The notes beneath the pieces were generated by a model. It was not told the origin of the DNA. It did not search any database and saw only the letters and a program-made list of their open reading frames with translations. Shown here one piece after another: positions 9,965-21,544 of a stretch of 64,000 bases of DNA (the first letter of the stretch is position 1; each line of letters opens with the position of its first letter). The position numbers and the translations under genes were made by a program. This DNA comes from Turnera subulata. Its lineage: Eukaryota > Streptophyta > Magnoliopsida > Malpighiales > Passifloraceae. Location: assembly GCA_028386065.3 (NCBI GenBank), contig JAKUCV010000253.1, positions 230,645 through 294,644 of the forward strand, in the 5' to 3' direction.

Positions 9965-11219
9965 CTAATGCCTAGGGTGTTTATGTCTCCAATTCTTGTC
10001 ATTATCTTCCTCCTCTGATTCAGTATGTCCCACGGATTCAACTACAGATGGCTCTGGATTACCCATGATCTCCAGTCGCCTTACACATAGCAACTTCTCC
10101 AGCGGCTCAGTTCTGTCTCTTAGCCATTCCCTATACCGCGGGACAGGGGCTGTAATGCACGCGTCCCCACGCTGATCCAAGTCAAGAGTGCCCAACCTCT
10201 GCTAATAATTCCCACGAGTTTACCATCCATAGTCCCTTGGATAGGAGGAGTGATCATACAAGGAACTAGTTGGGCCTGTCTAATCTGTCTCATAAACCGC
10301 GCCGGGTTGTAATAAGGAGATTGCTTGATACCGGGTAATAGCACCACTTCATTTCCAAATGTGTCTCTCGCCATGTGTATCACCTTCAGCCAGTTGGAAT
10401 GCCATATTATCTTATCAGTAGTCAAATGATGCATATAAGAGACCCATTCTCTCGTGGTCGCGAAGTTTTGAAGTCGACCACTTGTTGAGTAGCCAACCGA
10501 TGTGTACTTCAATGATACCGGTCGTTCAACGATCTTGAGATGCTCGCATAGCCACATTCGGAGAACCACCAATTGGTCCATTCAAGTCATCCGCAAGAGC
10601 GTCTAGCGCATTGAGGGTCTCGCCCACCACCAGAGGGACTATGTTATTTCCCTTGTATAATTGTTCAACATATTCTCCGAGAATGACGTGACCCATGCTC
10701 GGACGCATTCTCATCAAGAATTCATTCGCCATGACAAAGGATAGGACCCGTTTCCTCCTCTCTCTCCAGCTACTTCCGAGTGTCTCATCCCCATCTACAT
10801 GATACAAAGAGATCGAGGGTCCCAAGTTGATGTAATCCTTGTTTATCAAGAGAGCGTCCACCAATCTTTTGATATTGATAAATAAGCACATACGCTCTTC
10901 GCATATGGAGAATTATATGACGCAGCCACAATCTTCCTTTTCTTTATCTCCACAGTGAGCTAATCTTCGTGTCGCTTGTAGTCACCCCAAGGAAAGCATC
11001 AAATTCCTCCACCATTGGGCAAAGCTCCATCATATCACTTCCAAAGCAGAAAACATGGTTCTCTATGTCCCGGAATGTAGCTACAGCTCCTATCAACTCC
11101 GGTTGAACTTGTACGAACCTCAGATTGAATAGCCTCTTGAAGTCCAAGAAATCATATTGAATGTACTTTGGGATGCTCTTCATCCATGCTTGCACTCTAG
11201 CATGAATATTGTCACCCAT
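9965..11219 (-). pseudogene. Antisense ORF of the Tat-like element (DUF7745/plant mobile domain-like)
   Basis: Several frames on the minus strand together form one degraded protein: start MGDNIHARVQAWMKSI (11219), then VATFRDIENHVFCFG and LCPMVEEFDAFLGV, then SMGHVILGEYVEQLYKGNN and LVVGETLNALDAL, then WLCEHLKIVERPVS, and an acidic tail (EEEDNDKNWRHKHPRH). The pattern resembles the DUF7745/plant-mobile-domain-like proteins encoded as antisense ORFs between pol and the 3' LTR in Tat/Ogre-lineage elements. Frame changes occur near 10900, 10560 and 10150. Position and orientation support the call; the family name is from memory. Confidence 0.55.
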
Positions 11220-12233
11220 GGTGTCCTAGCACTCATTTCTTTGCTCTCACATGTTTATGCACTTCCCCAGGGGTCTCTGATTCCTTTTATAGAGGTTAGA
11301 AGTCGGTTAAATCCTTCTCGCATCAAGAATTGAACTCCAAAACCGAGTAGGAGTTAGAACAGCAGCCCACGACTGCCACCAGCCGGCGGACAAGTCCCCA
11401 TGACCACCACCAGCCGGTGGTCAAGTCGCCATGACAGGCGCCAGCTGGCGGCCAAGCTCCCATGGCTGCCGGACAGCAGCATATGACCGCCGGCATCGCC
11501 TCTTCAGTCATTATTTATTATTTTGTCCCATTATTCGATCCACTCAGAAGATGTTTCACTTTTTCAAAACTATGACTCGACCAAGGTCTCAAATTGGTTC
11601 TCTTCTCATGCATAAGGGTTTGGCACCACCCTCAAACTTTTTTCCAAATATATATTTTCCGGATCCGCGATCAGGAAATAGTCTCAACATCCACAATATT
11701 GGCATCCAGTTTTTCAAGACAAACATTAATCTCAAATTTTTTGTGGATTATTAGCATCAAAATCTTTCCCCATTGGATGCCATAGGCAGTACCCCTTTAG
11801 TCTCAATTTTTTTGTCTCGCGCTTTTATGTCCCGACCTCTAGTCTCAACCATTCACCCCTATAGTCCCAAACTATAATCTCAACCCTATAGTCTCAGCCT
11901 ATGGTCTCAACCCTTTTAGTCTCAAACTATAGTCTCAACCAATAACCTCAGTTTAGTCCCAGCATCCGTCTTAACCTTTTGCCTCAACCTTTAGTCTCAA
12001 CCTTTTTGTCTCAATATTTTTTCTCGACCTTTAGTCTCAACCAATAAATCTCAAAAGTAGTTTAATAGTTAGGATCTAAGCATCCTCTCTAAACACTAAA
12101 GTCAATCATCCCCAGTGGAACAACCTCAGGTAAGCACTATCATTGTCATCAGCATATCCACGTGCATTATTTCTCTTTTAAATTTTTATGTTCTCTTGCG
12201 TTGTTTCGTGCCTAAATTCGTAGACCCGCACCA
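11220..12233 (+). repeat. Tat-like 3' noncoding region with hairpins and AGTCTCAACC repeats
   Basis: 11360-11500 holds GC-rich inverted repeats of the GACCGCC...GGCGGTC kind. 11800-12050 is an irregular minisatellite of 11-14 bp units around the word AGTCTCAACCTTT. 12050-12233 is a unique stretch repeated at 34090-34290 and 60150-60353. No protein is supported. Confidence 0.7.
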
Positions 12234-12244
12234 ACGAGGGGATC
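12234..12244 (+). promoter_or_regulatory. Polypurine tract of the Tat-like element
   Basis: ACGAGGGGATC directly before the LTR start TGTGAACACC. The same arrangement occurs at 34291-34301 and 60353-60363, which fixes the strand and the LTR boundary. Confidence 0.7.
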
Positions 12245-13593
12245 TGTGAACACCCAAATTTAGCCACTTATTTATTTCATTGGATCATAATTGTGTTTTA
12301 CAGCCCAAGGTTAATTTTATTAATTTTTGGTCGTTAATTTGGCTTAAGAACCCAATAAATAAATTAGTGGACTATTCTTATAATTAGTCCCAGGCTTAGC
12401 ACGAATTTTTTGACTTATTTGTCTCTGATTTTCATTGAATTAGAGGCCCAATTAAGTTAGTTTATTATTTTGCCTATTTTATGGAAGAAAAGAGGAATAA
12501 TTCTTAATCCTTGGAGTGTATGTTAAGTAATTGAGATAACATGAAAAGAATATGGAGTTTTCCTCAAGAAAAGGAAGTTTCTCTGGTCTAAGAATCCATA
12601 CTTCGCGCATAAGAATCAATTTGGAGTCAGGATAAGGAAAACCGGGTCAAAATAGGAAAAGCCGTAAACAGTAACCGACAGGCCAACGGTCATAGGGCCC
12701 TGACCGCCACCTGCCGGTGGACATGTGTGCATGACCGCCACCTACCGGCGGTCATCGCGACATGACCGCCCAGATGGCGGTCGTGTGTTCCAGTTTCGAC
12801 AATTTTTCAGTTTTTCCTTTTTTTTGATTTCTACCCTCAGCCATTGGATTTAGGGGTTTAATCTCGACCCTAGGACCAAAACCATGCCCCCTCAGACCCT
12901 GAACACTATAAATAGAACCCTCATAACACAAATTTGAGGAGGTTGGCCATTAAGCTTTTTGCTTGGGAAAACTTTTCTATTTTTTTTCTCAATTCGATTT
13001 CTCTGCTTTCTTTGCTAGAATTCACGTGGTGTGTTGTTTAGTTTTTCCTTTGCAGTAGTTCTAGAGCCAATCAAGGTGGAACTGAGGAATGGAAAGAGGG
13101 TAGAGGCAATCTACAACCCTCAAACGACAAGAACGATGAAGAACACGCCCTTGGTGGTAACTCGATCTCTTTTCCTCTAATTTCTCTCTGCGGCTACGAT
13201 TTTTATCTCTGTTATATGCTAATACTGACATGTTTGCTTGAGAGTCATCTCTAAATCATGAACTACGGTACTTAAGATGTCTCTAGTGGTGGAGACGCAA
13301 GCTCAATCCTTTCTCCCCCTCGTCTTCTCTATTAATTCCAATTTATATATATTGTTATTGTTTGTTTGATTGCTGGAAATCTAGTTTACGTACATGCACA
13401 TAAGCACCAAAGCACAAGTATTCGTTTAAATTGCATATTATTTCACCCAAGCATGGTTGGGGTGCCTCATACCTTCCTATCCATGACAAACCCCCGAGTC
13501 CGGCATCTCTGGTTGGCAAATCTGGTCATTTTGTGGGCATAAAGGAGTTATCTATGGTTTTTCCTGAGTTTTTCCATTCTAATAAAACTTGGG
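12245..13593 (+). repeat. Tat-like LTR, full length
   Basis: Starts TGTGAACACCCAAATTTAG after the polypurine tract. It contains GC-rich hairpins (12690-12790), a TATA box CTATAAATAG (12906-12915), and ends before GTGGCGACTCCATCGA, which resembles a Tat-type primer binding site. A matching copy spans 60364-61729 (about 1.35-1.37 kb each). The 3' boundary is inferred, since a clear terminal CA was not identified. Confidence 0.7.
12906..12915 (+). promoter_or_regulatory. TATA box of the Tat-like LTR
   Basis: CTATAAATAG, conserved in the second LTR at 61027-61036. The expected RNA start is some 30 bp downstream. Confidence 0.6.
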
Positions 13594-14343
13594 TGGCGAC
13601 TCCATCGATTTGTCTCGAGGTGAGAAAGTTCCGGGTTCACACAACCGCCTTTCAGCCACTATTCATTATTTTGTCCCAAAAGATGTTTTTCTTTCTCAAA
13701 ATTATGAATCGACTAAGGTCTCAAAATTGGTTCTCTTTTCATGCATAAGGGTTTGGCACCACCCTTAAGCCATTTTCCCAAATATAAATTTTCCAGATCC
13801 ACGATTAGGAAATAGTCTCAACACCCACATTAGGGGCATCCAATGACTCAAGACGAGCTTTCATATCCCTAATTAGCCTCAAAATCTTTCCCCAAATGGA
13901 TTATTTAGCCTCAAAATCTTTCCATATTGGATGCCATAGGCAGTACCCCTATTGTCTCAATCCTTTTAGTCCCAATCTTTAGTCCCACTCTTTTGCCTCA
14001 ACCCTTTCGTCTCATTCTTTAATCTCCATCTTTAGTCTCAATCTTTTGCCTCAACCATTTGTCCCAACCTTTAGTTTAAACCTATAGTCTCAACCTTTAG
14101 TCTCAACCTTTAGTCTCAATCTTTTCTCTCAACCTTTTGTCCCAACCTTTAGTCTCAACCTATAGTCTTAACCTTTAGTCTCAATCTTTAGTCTCAACTT
14201 ATGGTCTCAACCCTTTAGTCTCAATCTTTAGTCTCAACTTAAGGTCTCAACCCTTTAGTCTCAATCTTTAGTCTCATCCTTTTAGTCTTAACCTATAGTC
14301 TCAACCTTTTTGTCTCGACCTTAGAGTCTCAACCAATAATCTC
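13594..14343 (+). mobile_element. Second Tat-like internal remnant, left part
   Basis: After the LTR come a PBS-like TGGCGACTCCA and a short leader to 13641. It then switches directly to the element's 3' noncoding region (13650-14343), the counterpart of 11500-12050 with the AGTCTCAACC minisatellite. All coding sequence is deleted. The remnant resumes at 34072 after the nested insertions; AATCTC at 14338-14343 is repeated at 34072-34077. Confidence 0.7.
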
Positions 14344-14492
14344 TGATGACCTGAACATGAGCTTAATAGGATTATAAATGACTAATCATGTTTAGTGAAC
14401 AATTATATATTGATTTTGATGATTAACAAACTTGGTTAGACGCATGTTTTATACAATTGTATTGATGAAACATGAAGCTTGGTTTCTGGTAG
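14344..14492 (+). repeat. Copia solo LTR, left piece
   Basis: TGATGACCTGAACATGAG... is the start of a copia LTR whose remainder lies at 33065-34071, split by the chromovirus insertion. Duplicated AATCTC flanks the whole LTR (14338-14343, 34072-34077). No internal region accompanies it, so it is best read as a solo LTR left by LTR-LTR recombination. Confidence 0.65.
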
Positions 14493-15501
14493 TGTCACGC
14501 CCCTACTAGCGCAACCGACCAGGTGCCTAGAGCAACTAGGAGTGCCACCTGGGCACCCTCAGGCCTAACAAGCAAATCGACAGAAGTTCAAGGCTTCAGC
14601 CTTGAATTCAACTTTAGTAATTCCAACGGCAATGCCTTTGCAAAAGCACGAGTTTTATTCACAACAGTACTACACAAAACTAGCCCATTATAATTTCCCA
14701 ACAACACATACACCCAGCCAACACTTGTTACAAAACCATGCACCAAGGGCACTAATTCACAAACTTACATCAGTTTGGCATTATTATACACAAATATAGG
14801 ATCTAGCCAAGGATTGCTCAATACCCCTCTCTAAGGATCCCTCTTGTCCGGATTCTCCCACACTGGCTTAACTCTCTCACCCTGACCTGAAAATAAAGTT
14901 AAGGAAAGGGGTGAGTTCACAACTAAGTAAGATAGGAAAACATGCATGAAATGCTGGAAATGCATGCTATGCTGGACTTGATCATCATCAAGTAAATTCC
15001 ATAAGCTCCCTATGATTCCAACAAGCCTTCCATAGAGTAACAATGCCCTATGGCGACCATGCAGTCAGGCAGTATTGTTTGTACCGATTCTTAGCCAACA
15101 GCCCCCAGTACGAGGCATTCCGGGTCATGGGAAGTGCACATGACTTACTGCCCAACCACACAGCCCCTAGTAGCCATTGTCTGTACCTGCTTTTTGAACC
15201 ATGCGGGAAATGCCCTCTGTAAGGCTCCACAACCTGTTAATTGGCGCACAAGGGTGAAACCAGTGCCCAATATTCGAATGGTACGTACAAGCTCCGCTTG
15301 CACTACCCACACAATCAATTGGCCAATGATTTCCATGATGCATATGTGTGCAAATGCAATGCATAGACCCAATTCATGGGCAGCAGATCAAGCCTACACA
15401 TTTCTATTAACACACCACAACACACAATCAAGCATCATTGGTGCACAACAAGGAAGCTATGGGCCTTCCGCCCAAACACAGATTGCATAGCCAACACTAC
15501 A
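14493..15501 (-). repeat. Chromovirus 3' LTR
   Basis: Starts TGTCACGCCCC and ends ...CAACACTACA on the plus strand, next to the polypurine tract. It is about 1009 bp, against 1829 bp for the other LTR. The outer about 1.0 kb aligns, but some 820 bp present at about 32241-33060 are missing here. That is best explained by a deletion between short matches. Confidence 0.75.
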
Positions 15502-15516
15502 TCATCTCTCCCTTAC
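15502..15516 (-). promoter_or_regulatory. Chromovirus polypurine tract, overlapping the pol stop codon
   Basis: On the minus strand GTAAGGGAGAGATGA abuts the LTR. The same bases encode the last residues VRER and the stop codon, so the end of the chromodomain ORF and the plus-strand primer coincide. Confidence 0.7.
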
Positions 15517-16450
15517 AAGAAATTCGTCCGCGAATTTACCTTGTTGCTGGAACAAGTGTGGGTACTTGTCTCGCATCTCCCTTTCGGATTCCCAAGTAAC
15601 CTCCCTTCCTGTGGGATCTTCCCATACAACCTAACTGAAGTCACCTCCTTATTCTGCATTTTGTGTACTTGGGAGTCAACAATCTCCATGGGCTGAGGTT
15701 TGTAAGTCAATCCTCTCCCAATTGTACTTCTTGCGGTGCCAAGATATGTGAGGGGTCAGGTACGTACTTGCGCAACATTTACACATGAAATATTGGGTGG
15801 ATTTGTGACATATTTGGTGGCAAGGCAAGCTGGTATGCCACTGGACCAATCCTCTCCAGTACCTCAAAGGGTCCCAAAATCCGGGGGTTCAGCTTCCCTT
15901 TTTTACCAAATCGCATTACACCTTTAGTTGGAGATACTTTTAGAAAGACCATACCCCCAACAGAAAATTTCAAGTCCCTTCTCCGATTATCCGCATAGGA
16001 TTTCTGCCTACTTTGACCTGCTGTTAGGTTATCCCGTGCAATCTTTACTTTTTCCGTAGTCAATTCCACAATTTCTCGACCTAACGATTTCCTTACTCCA
16101 ACTTCTTCCCAGCAAACAGGAGTACGGAATCTTCGGCCGTATAACGCCTCATACGGTGCCATGCCAATACTAGATTGATAGCTATTATTGTAGGAAAATT
16201 CTATAAGTGACAAATATTTATTCCAATTGCCTCCATAGTCTTGGACACTAGCACTCAACATGTCTTCCAAAATCTGAATCACCCGTTCACTTTGGCCGTC
16301 AAATTGCGGGTGGAACGCTGTACTTAGGTCAAGTTTTGTACCCATTGCTTCCTGGAAACTCTGCCAAAACCGTGAGGTAAATTGGGGACCTCGATCTGAC
16401 ACAATGGACACGGGCACTCCATGTAACCTTGCGATCTCATCAACATACAC
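15502..16450 (-). pseudogene. Chromovirus integrase C-terminal part with chromodomain
   Basis: Begins in the DDE core: VSIVSDRGPQFTSRFW carries the second Asp and DGQSERVIQ the Glu. Then come the linker, YGRRFRTPVCW, the GPF/Y-type segment (RILGPFEVLERIGPVAYQLALP) and a C-terminal chromodomain: QPMEIVDSQVHKMQNKEV and, after a one-base frame change near 15620, GREVTWESEREMRDKYPHLF. A C-terminal chromodomain defines chromoviruses and in the family directs integration to heterochromatin. The frame changes near 15780 and 15620 break the protein. Confidence 0.85.
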
Positions 16451-17286
16451 TTAGGCCATCTTGGTGAAGTTGTAGGTTGTTTTCACAGGCAAGAGTGTGA
16501 GAAGACTTGGTTAGTCTGTCCACAACAACCCAAACAGAGTCAAACCCGCCGCTAGTCCTAGGCAAGCCACCAACAAAATCCATAGTCACTCTCTCCCACT
16601 TCCATTCCGGAACGGGCAGAGGCTGCAGCAAACCGGGTATTCTTTGGTGCTCTCCTTTAACTTGTTGACACGTTAAACACATAGCAACATACTCATCAAT
16701 GTCCCTCTTCATATTGTTCCACCAATAGTGTTGTTTAAGATCACGGTACATTTTAGTGGAACCTGGGTGTACAGTGTAGTGAGTCTGGTGCGCCTCATCC
16801 ATAAGCTTATTGCGGAGATTACCAACTCCATGAAAATACACTCGAGTAACAAATTTCAAAATGCCATTATCCGACACCGCAGAACCTTCCATTTCCCCTT
16901 TTCTGGCTTTTTCCTTCCAAGCCTTTGTTTCATTGTCCTCCTCTTGCACTCTAGCAATTTCACCAATTAAAGTGGGTCGCACCTGGTAGTGTGCCAAAAG
17001 TGCACCCATTTCAGCAACTTCAAATTGTAATCCTTCATCAAGCAACTTGTGCCACTCCCCCACGGAAGACCTTCTGGTCGTACTCAAGTGTGCAAGACTA
17101 CCCACTGACTTACGACTCAACGCATCAGCCACTACATTGGCCTTTCCCGGGTGGTACTTGATCACACAATCGTAATCTTTAAGTAACTCAACCCATCTGC
17201 GTTGTCTAAGGTTCAAGTCTCGCTGTTCAAAAATGTATTTCAAACTTTTATGATCTGTGTAGATTTCACATAGCTCTCCATAAAGG
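16440..17286 (-). pseudogene. Chromovirus RNase H C-terminus and integrase N-terminus
   Basis: Starts in RNase H at the copia insertion site. Motifs are [19 protein letters not shown] (upstream of the first Met), [20 protein letters not shown] and [10 protein letters not shown]. The integrase HHCC zinc finger follows ([20 protein letters not shown] ... [11 protein letters not shown]) and then the first catalytic Asp in [11 protein letters not shown] frame break near 16450 separates it from the rest of the DDE core. Confidence 0.85.
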
Positions 17287-17575
17287 TGTTAGAAGTCATG
17301 TCTCCTTATCTCATTTTAGGGTTTTGACATTGACAAACAAAGCATGACTCAACTGATGACAAACAACCTTGAAGCAAAAAGAAATCAATCAAAGAACAAA
17401 GGTCCCAAGAGAAAAAAGCACAAGAATTGAAGTAACAAGCAAGATGGGTTAGGAACACAAAATGTACAAGGGTAAAACACTCAATTCTTCTAAAGACATT
17501 GGCTCAAAACAAAATCAATTTTACACATGCATCAAATAGCATTCTATCAAACACAAAAATGATTTTTGAGTATTG

Positions 17576-18014
17576 AACATCGATGTTCATGTTTTAGAAC
17601 ATCGATGTTCCTGCCTAACAATGTTCCGGAAAACAGGCAGTAGCATAGAACATCGATGTTGGCTTACCAAACATCGATGTTCTTGTGACCGTTGCACCTA
17701 AAACTCTTTGCAGCACCAGAACATCGATGTTCCAATTCAATACATCGATGTTCCCTCAACTTGTTCTCCTTAGAACTTCGGCAGATGCTCAAAACATCGA
17801 TGTCCGAATGGAAAACATCGATGTTCCAACAAAGAACATCGATGTTCATCATTCCGACATCGATGTTCACATGATGCTCATTTTTAATCGGTTTTGGCAG
17901 TGTTTAAAAACATCGATGTTCCCATGGCAAACATCGATGTTTTAGTGACCGTTGGCTTCAATAATTCAAATCCAACAGAAAAACATCGATGTTGTGATAC
18001 CCAACATCGATGTT
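17576..18014. repeat. AACATCGATGTT array 3 (copia 2 5' LTR)
   Basis: Starts at 17576, 17598, 17649, 17670, 17720, 17741, 17793, 17814, 17835, 17856, 17909, 17930, 17982 and 18003. Nearest spacing is 21 bp (once 22) and the pair period is 71-74 bp; 17793-17856 is a run of four at 21 bp. Variants are few (TACATCGATGTT at 17741, AACATCGATGTC at 17793, GACATCGATGTT at 17856). Confidence 0.95.
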
Positions 18015-18090
18015 GTGCCGTTAGAATCAAAAATCCTTTTCCACCTTGCATGTTATCTTGTCTAAAGTTGTTCAGAACTTGTTCCCAACG

Positions 18091-18119
18091 TCTATATAAG
18101 TTTTTGAAGCTATAAATAG
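18091..18119 (+). promoter_or_regulatory. TATA boxes of copia 2 5' LTR
   Basis: Two close candidates, TCTATATAAG at 18091-18100 and CTATAAATAG at 18110-18119. They lie about 80-100 bp downstream of the last palindrome, so the array occupies the upstream enhancer position of the LTR promoter. Confidence 0.65.
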
Positions 18120-18636
18120 AGGCATTAAACCCCTCTTTCATTGAGATCAACTCTCTACATTTTAAGCATTCATAGTTATACATTCATACACATTTTTATG
18201 AGCCAATATTCTTGAGAATTGAGAGTTGCCTTTATAGAGCTTTACTTGTTACTCATATTCACTCTTTGAGAGAGCTTTTGTTTGAGTGTTTTTTAAAGTG
18301 TTGTTCATACACCTTAAGGGAGGATTGTTCCCTTGTAGCATCTCATAGGAAGAGTGTTGAAGTGAGGTATCTTCAAGCAAGTAGAGTTTCATGTGAGTCG
18401 GGCTCTAGGATTGTATACGGTTTGTTAAGCACCCGAAAGCTTAACCTAGATAGTGAAATCTTCGAGAGAGTCTCTCGGAGGACTGGATTAGCCACACAAG
18501 TTGTGTGTGTGAACCATTATAAAATTCGTTGTATCCTTCTTTCTTTGAATTCCGCAATTATATTCTTGCAAATTTTTGATTTTGTCCATAAAACGCTATT
18601 CACCCCCCTCTAGCGTAGGGCACCTATTCTAACAAT

Positions 18637-18649
18637 TGGTAGCGGAGCC
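18637..18649 (+). promoter_or_regulatory. Primer binding site of copia 2
   Basis: TGGTAGCGGAGCC two bases after the LTR end, close to the standard copia TGGTATCAGAGC that pairs with the 3' end of initiator tRNA-Met. Two or three mismatches are present. Confidence 0.8.
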
Positions 18650-18689
18650 TAACTCTCTGAAAGACTTAACCGTTTGAGAGAAACTTTCC

Positions 18690-20425
18690 ATGGCTTCTTC
18701 AAGCAATTATGCAGGACTCTTCGAAGGACAATCAACCACTCGTCCACCGCTCTTTGACGACACCAACTACAGCTACTAGAAGGAGAGGATGAGAATCTTC
18801 CTCCAATCCAACAATTATGCTCTTTGGCGAATCATGAAGATCGGAGAGCAAATTCCGACGAAGAAAGTTGGTGAAATCACAGTGCCAAAGACGGAGGAGG
18901 AGTATAACGCTGCAGACATTATGATGGTTGAAAACAACGCCAAATCAATCAACATGCTCTATTGTGCAGTCAACCCCGATGATTACCGGAAAATCTCTTG
19001 TTGGACAACCGCAAAAGAAATGTGGGATAAACTGGAGGTCACCTACGAAGGAACCGATCAAGTTCGAGAGGCCAAAATCGACTCCCTCACTGCAGATTAC
19101 GAACTCTTTCGAATTAAGGAGAACGAAGGAATAGAGGAGATGTTCGAATGATTTTCTAAAATCGTAAATAACCTTCATGCTCTCAAGAAGGTCTACTCCG
19201 ACAAGGACTTGGTCAGAAAAGTCCTTAGATGCCTCACTCCCGAATGGCGTTCTAAAACATCGGGAATTCGAACACAACCATTGACAGTCTTAGAGGTAAT
19301 CTTTTAAACTATGAAACTACTATTCTTAAGCCCTCTTTGCAGGAACCAAAGAAGAAGAACATAGCTCTCAAAGCTTCCACCTCCAAGATACAAGAGCTCT
19401 CTGAATTGGACTCTAGCGATGACGATCAAGAACTCGGACTTGTCATCCGTAAATTCCACAAATTCATGAAGAAGGAATTTGAAAAGAAAGGAAGAAAGAT
19501 GTCCGGTCCACCCAAGTGCTATGGATGTGGAGAGGTTGGCCACATCAAGCCTAAGTGCCCCAAGGCAAAGGAAGGAAAGGAAAAGAAGCCCTACAAGAAG
19601 CAAAGGGCATACATCTCTTGGGGAGGCGATTCCGGCGATGAATCATCCGACAGTGATGAAGAAGAGACGGCCAACCTATGTCTCATGGCAAAGGAAGAAG
19701 AACTGGAAGTGGTAAGTACCACTTCTCTAAGTGAAGATTTTACACATGAAGAATTGCAAAATGCATTTGATGAGCTTTATAGTGAATATATTTCTGCCTC
19801 TAAAGTTAATAAGGGCTTAAAAAAACAAATTACAATTTTAGAAAATAATGTGGAAAAATTGTCTAAAGAAAATGTAAAACTTAAAGAAGAAAATGAACTC
19901 TACGAAAAGAAGAGTTCTAACGAACCAGAAAGTCCAATTAAGGAATGTGCATCATGTAAATCACTAAAGGAACAAATTGGAGAACTTGAAACAAAAACTA
20001 GGGAGTGTTCATCATGTGAGACATTAAAAGAACAAGTTAATGAACTTGAAACAACACTAAAGAAATTTAACACCCCTCAAAAGAACTTGAATTCTCTCTT
20101 AGGTAATTTGCAATCAACTAAACATGGAGTAGGATTCAAAAATGAGCCTAAGAAGAAAAAAATTGAGACTAAGCCTAGGAAACCTAAGGTTGATTCTACG
20201 GAAAACAAGGTGAGTAAAGTGCACAAACATAGGCAACATAATAACTATTATCAACCTAGATGGATGCACAACCCAAACGTTATTTGCCATTATTGCAATA
20301 GAATAGGACACATTGCTCCTGTTTGCTTTACTAGACATAGACATTGGGCGCAAGGAGAAGCTCATTACCACTATGCTCCTAACACTCAAGGACCCAAGAG
20401 GATTTGGGTACCAAAAACTCATTGA
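18690..20425 (+). pseudogene. copia 2 gag
   Basis: Start ATG at 18690 (MASSSNYAGLFEGQS). The N-terminal copia gag domain has MRIFLQSNNYALWRIMKIGE, TTAKEMWDKLEVTYEGTDQV and, after a stop, KVLRCLTPEW. Next come an acidic linker, a first CCHC knuckle CYGCGEVGHIKPKC, a long acidic coiled-coil-like region, and a second knuckle CHYCNRIGHIAPVC near the end, closing IWVPKTH-TGA at 20425. Inactivating changes: TAG for the expected Trp near 18777, TGA at 19149-19151, and a frame change near 19290. Two knuckles separated by coiled coil are also present in the relative at 34865. Confidence 0.85.
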
Positions 20426-20444
20426 TTTGCTTTTGTAGGTATGC

Positions 20445-21544
20445 TTGAAGGCATCAAGTGTACTTTGGTACCTTGATAGCGGATGCTCCAAGCACATGAC
20501 CGGAGAAGCATCCAAGTTCTTGCAAATTATGCCATCAAATGCAGGAAACGTTGTCTTTGGAGACAACAACAAAGGAAAGATCATCGGCATTGGCTCAGTT
20601 GGTAAAAATGAATGTTCCTTCATTGATAATGTTTTACTTGTTAAAGGTCTTAAACACAATCTCTTGAGCATAAGCCAATTATGTGACAAGGGAAATCGTG
20701 TGATTTTCGATTCCAAGTCATGCACCGTAGAACGTCTTAGTGATAATAAGATCATTCTATATGGTGATAGAATTGACAACATTTATATGGTTAACTTGGA
20801 AGAGTCTTCATCAAAGTTTTCAAAATGTCTAATGAGCAAGGAAGATGATATGTGGTTATGGCATCGTAGAATAGCTCACGTTAATATGAAGATGTTAAAC
20901 AAATTGGTGACTCAAGACTTAGTGGTTGGTATTCCAAAGATTAAATTTGAGAAGGATTCTATATGTGATTCATGTCAAAAGGGAAGCAAGTGAGAGCCTC
21001 GTTCATTTCCAAAAACGTTGTCTCAACATCTAGACCGCTTCAACTTTTGCACATGGATCTCTTTGGTCTCTCACAAACTAAAAGTTTTGGAGGCAACTAT
21101 TATGCCTTTGTAATTGTTGATGATTATACTAGATACACTTGGACTTTATTTCTTACTCACAAAAGTGAAGCATTTAATGTTTTCAAGAGTTTTCTTAAGA
21201 AAGTTGAAAATGAAAAAGATTGTTTAATTGCTTGCATTAGGAGTGATCATGGAGGTGAATTCAAAAACAATCAATTTTCAAATTTTTGTGATAAACATGG
21301 CATTGAGCATAATTTCTCAGCCCTTCGGACACCACAACAAAATGGCGTTGTTGAACGCAAGAATCGGTGTCTTGAGGAAATGGCAAGAACAATGCTCAAT
21401 GAGGCTAAAATTCCTAAGTATTACTGGGCTGATGCAGTAAGTACGGCTTGCTACGTGTTAAACCGAGCAATCATTAGGCCAATACTCATGAAAAAGCCCT
21501 ATGAATTATACAAGGGAAGAAAGCCTAACATTTCTCATTTATGA
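20445..21544 (+). pseudogene. copia 2 protease and integrase
   Basis: Protease active site WYLDSGCSKHMTG at the start, then LLSISQLCDKGNRV. The GAG-pre-integrase zinc finger follows (WHRRIAHVNMKML ... CDSCQKG) with a frameshift near 20990. The integrase core has D in LLHMDLFGLS, D in CIRSDHGGEF and E in PQQNGVVERKNR. It stops at TGA 21542-21544 inside ISHL-VFGCKCF, where Arg (CGA) is likely ancestral. Gag ends 20 bp upstream in another frame; in copia 1 the two genes share a frame with one stop between them. Confidence 0.88.

Larger units (their letters stand above)
17287..18634 (+). repeat. 5' LTR of copia 2
   Basis: 1348 bp from TGTTAGAAG to CTATTCTAACA. It contains a 14-copy palindrome array (17576-18014), TATA boxes just after the array, and the poly-C/CTAGCGTAGG end segment. 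It pairs with 26758-28126. The ORF at 18212-18613 lies wholly in this LTR and recurs in the other one, so it is not a gene. Confidence 0.93.

Noticed and set aside
11800..14340. AGTCTCAACC minisatellite as telomere-like or centromeric satellite
   Set aside because: Units vary from about 11 to 14 bp and belong to the Tat-like internal 3' region, present wherever that region is present. It is not a long homogeneous array.
15048..15490. Overlapping ORFs in the chromovirus LTR
   Set aside because: They match the other LTR and have no protein similarity. Coding starts only beyond the polypurine tract.
18212..18613. 133-residue ORF repeated at 27703-28110
   Set aside because: Both lie wholly inside the two LTRs of copia 2 downstream of the promoter and match no protein family.
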